From: Candidatus Aegiribacteria sp.
GTDB taxonomy: Bacteria > Fermentibacterota > Fermentibacteria > Fermentibacterales > JCC-6
DNA: 6,021 nt
Direction: 5' to 3'
Assembly (NCBI GenBank): GCA_030600975.1
Contig: JAUVUL010000134.1
Span: forward strand, 1 to 6,021
Below, in pieces: positions 5,586 to 6,021 of this stretch. Below the pieces are notes generated by a model. That model saw nothing but the letters and a program-made list of their open reading frames with translations. It was not told where the DNA came from and searched no databases. Each line of letters opens with the position of its first letter. The first letter of the stretch is position 1. The position numbers and the translations under genes are program-made.

Positions 5586-6021
5586 CTAAAGCTCTATAAT
5601 ATCGCTCCAGAGAACCTTGAAATCGTCCCATTGTATAAGCCCATACTCCAGCGGCTCACCATGACCTCTTCTGAAATTGCACGTGCTATCATCCTTGATA
5701 TCGAAGAATGACCAGTCTCTTACTGAGTCTGGCAGGGAAGAGAATGTCCCATCTGTGCAAAGTATACCTTGTGTGTCTCCTGAATGAAATAACAGTTTAT
5801 CTTCGGTCAACCAGTGGATCGGCCAGGCATCGGGATGTTCTCCGGGAACATGGTACCCGATTATAGGGCCATCCATATTAAGGGATCTGAATTCGAAGTA
5901 AGGATAGCTGCCACCACCATCTACTCTGTAAAATATGGCAATGTCATTCCAGGGACATTTACTATAACTGGTGCCGAGGTGTGGATAGAGATCATACTCT
6001 TGGTTGGCAGCACGATACTCG
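5586..6021 (-). CDS. C-terminal part of an uncharacterised, possibly propeller-like protein (5' end outside window)
   Basis: The frame is open from the right edge to a TAG at 5586-5588 and gives 144 residues with no internal stop. An ATG at 5876 exists, but 48 further in-frame residues upstream look equally protein-like (WNDIAIFYRVDGG, YPYFEFRSLN), so the gene most likely starts beyond 6021. The sequence has regularly spaced W and hydrophobic strands (WNDIAIFY; WLTEDKLLFHSGDTQGIL; WSFFDIKD; WDDFKVLWSDIIEL), and W(x)2-3D(x)1-2(I/L)xF segments resemble TolB/WD-like propeller blades. This is inference only; no family is recognised. It has two Cys (CPW and ILCTDG) plus one in STCNF. It is convergent with the barrel gene and has its own terminator at 5398-5428. 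Confidence 0.7.
   Translation of the reverse strand, partial: EYRAANQEYDLYPHLGTSYSKCPWNDIAIFYRVDGGGSYPYFEFRSLNMDGPIIGYHVPGEHPDAWPIHWLTEDKLLFHSGDTQGILCTDGTFSSLPDSVRDWSFFDIKDDSTCNFRRGHGEPLEYGLIQWDDFKVLWSDIIEL

Overview
The window looks like a stretch of chromosome or metagenomic contig from a bacterium of the FCB superphylum or a related uncultured candidate phylum. The main reason is that two genes encode large exported beta-propeller proteins ending in the FlgD-like / type IX secretion (T9SS) C-terminal sorting domain (PNPF motif, then WDGR..SG, then GVY.Y, then MVL). That domain is typical of Bacteroidota, Chlorobi, Fibrobacteres and candidate lineages such as Cloacimonadota, Eisenbacteria, Fermentibacteria and WOR-3. 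The phylum cannot be fixed from 6 kb. No T9SS machinery, RNA gene, transposase, CRISPR array or phage gene is visible.

Layout: positions 1-265 hold no convincing gene, but contain a near-perfect 20-nt palindrome, a tandem 8-mer and one arm of a long-range inverted repeat. Positions 266-2119 (+) encode a 617-aa exported protein with seven VCBS/FG-GAP repeats, an ASPIC/UnbV domain and a sorting domain. Positions 2120-2535 are intergenic, with a perfect 12-bp stem palindrome overlapping a candidate promoter. Positions 2536-4239 (+) encode a second, 567-aa exported propeller protein of a different repeat class with the same type of C-terminal domain. Positions 4240-4608 are intergenic, with a strong hairpin whose T-tract lies on the minus strand, a nested inverted repeat, a doubtful minus-strand small ORF and a candidate promoter. 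Positions 4609-5340 (+) encode a 243-aa probable outer-membrane beta-barrel protein; a Shine-Dalgarno-backed GTG is the likely start. Two back-to-back terminators (5355-5390 for +, 5398-5428 for -) separate it from a convergent minus-strand gene (5586 to beyond 6021), of which only the C-terminal 144 aa are present.

How they fit together: the three plus-strand products all carry export signals and appear to belong to the cell envelope or surface. The two propeller proteins should be secreted or surface-anchored if the host has T9SS; the third should sit in the outer membrane. The large gaps (416 and 369 bp) and the hairpins between genes argue for separately transcribed genes rather than one operon. 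No defined pathway or new molecular system can be claimed. The most unusual signals are non-coding: the perfect palindrome at 2399-2426, the distant inverted repeat around the three genes (117-138 / 5540-5561), and two minus-oriented terminators that share an upstream GCTACCA.
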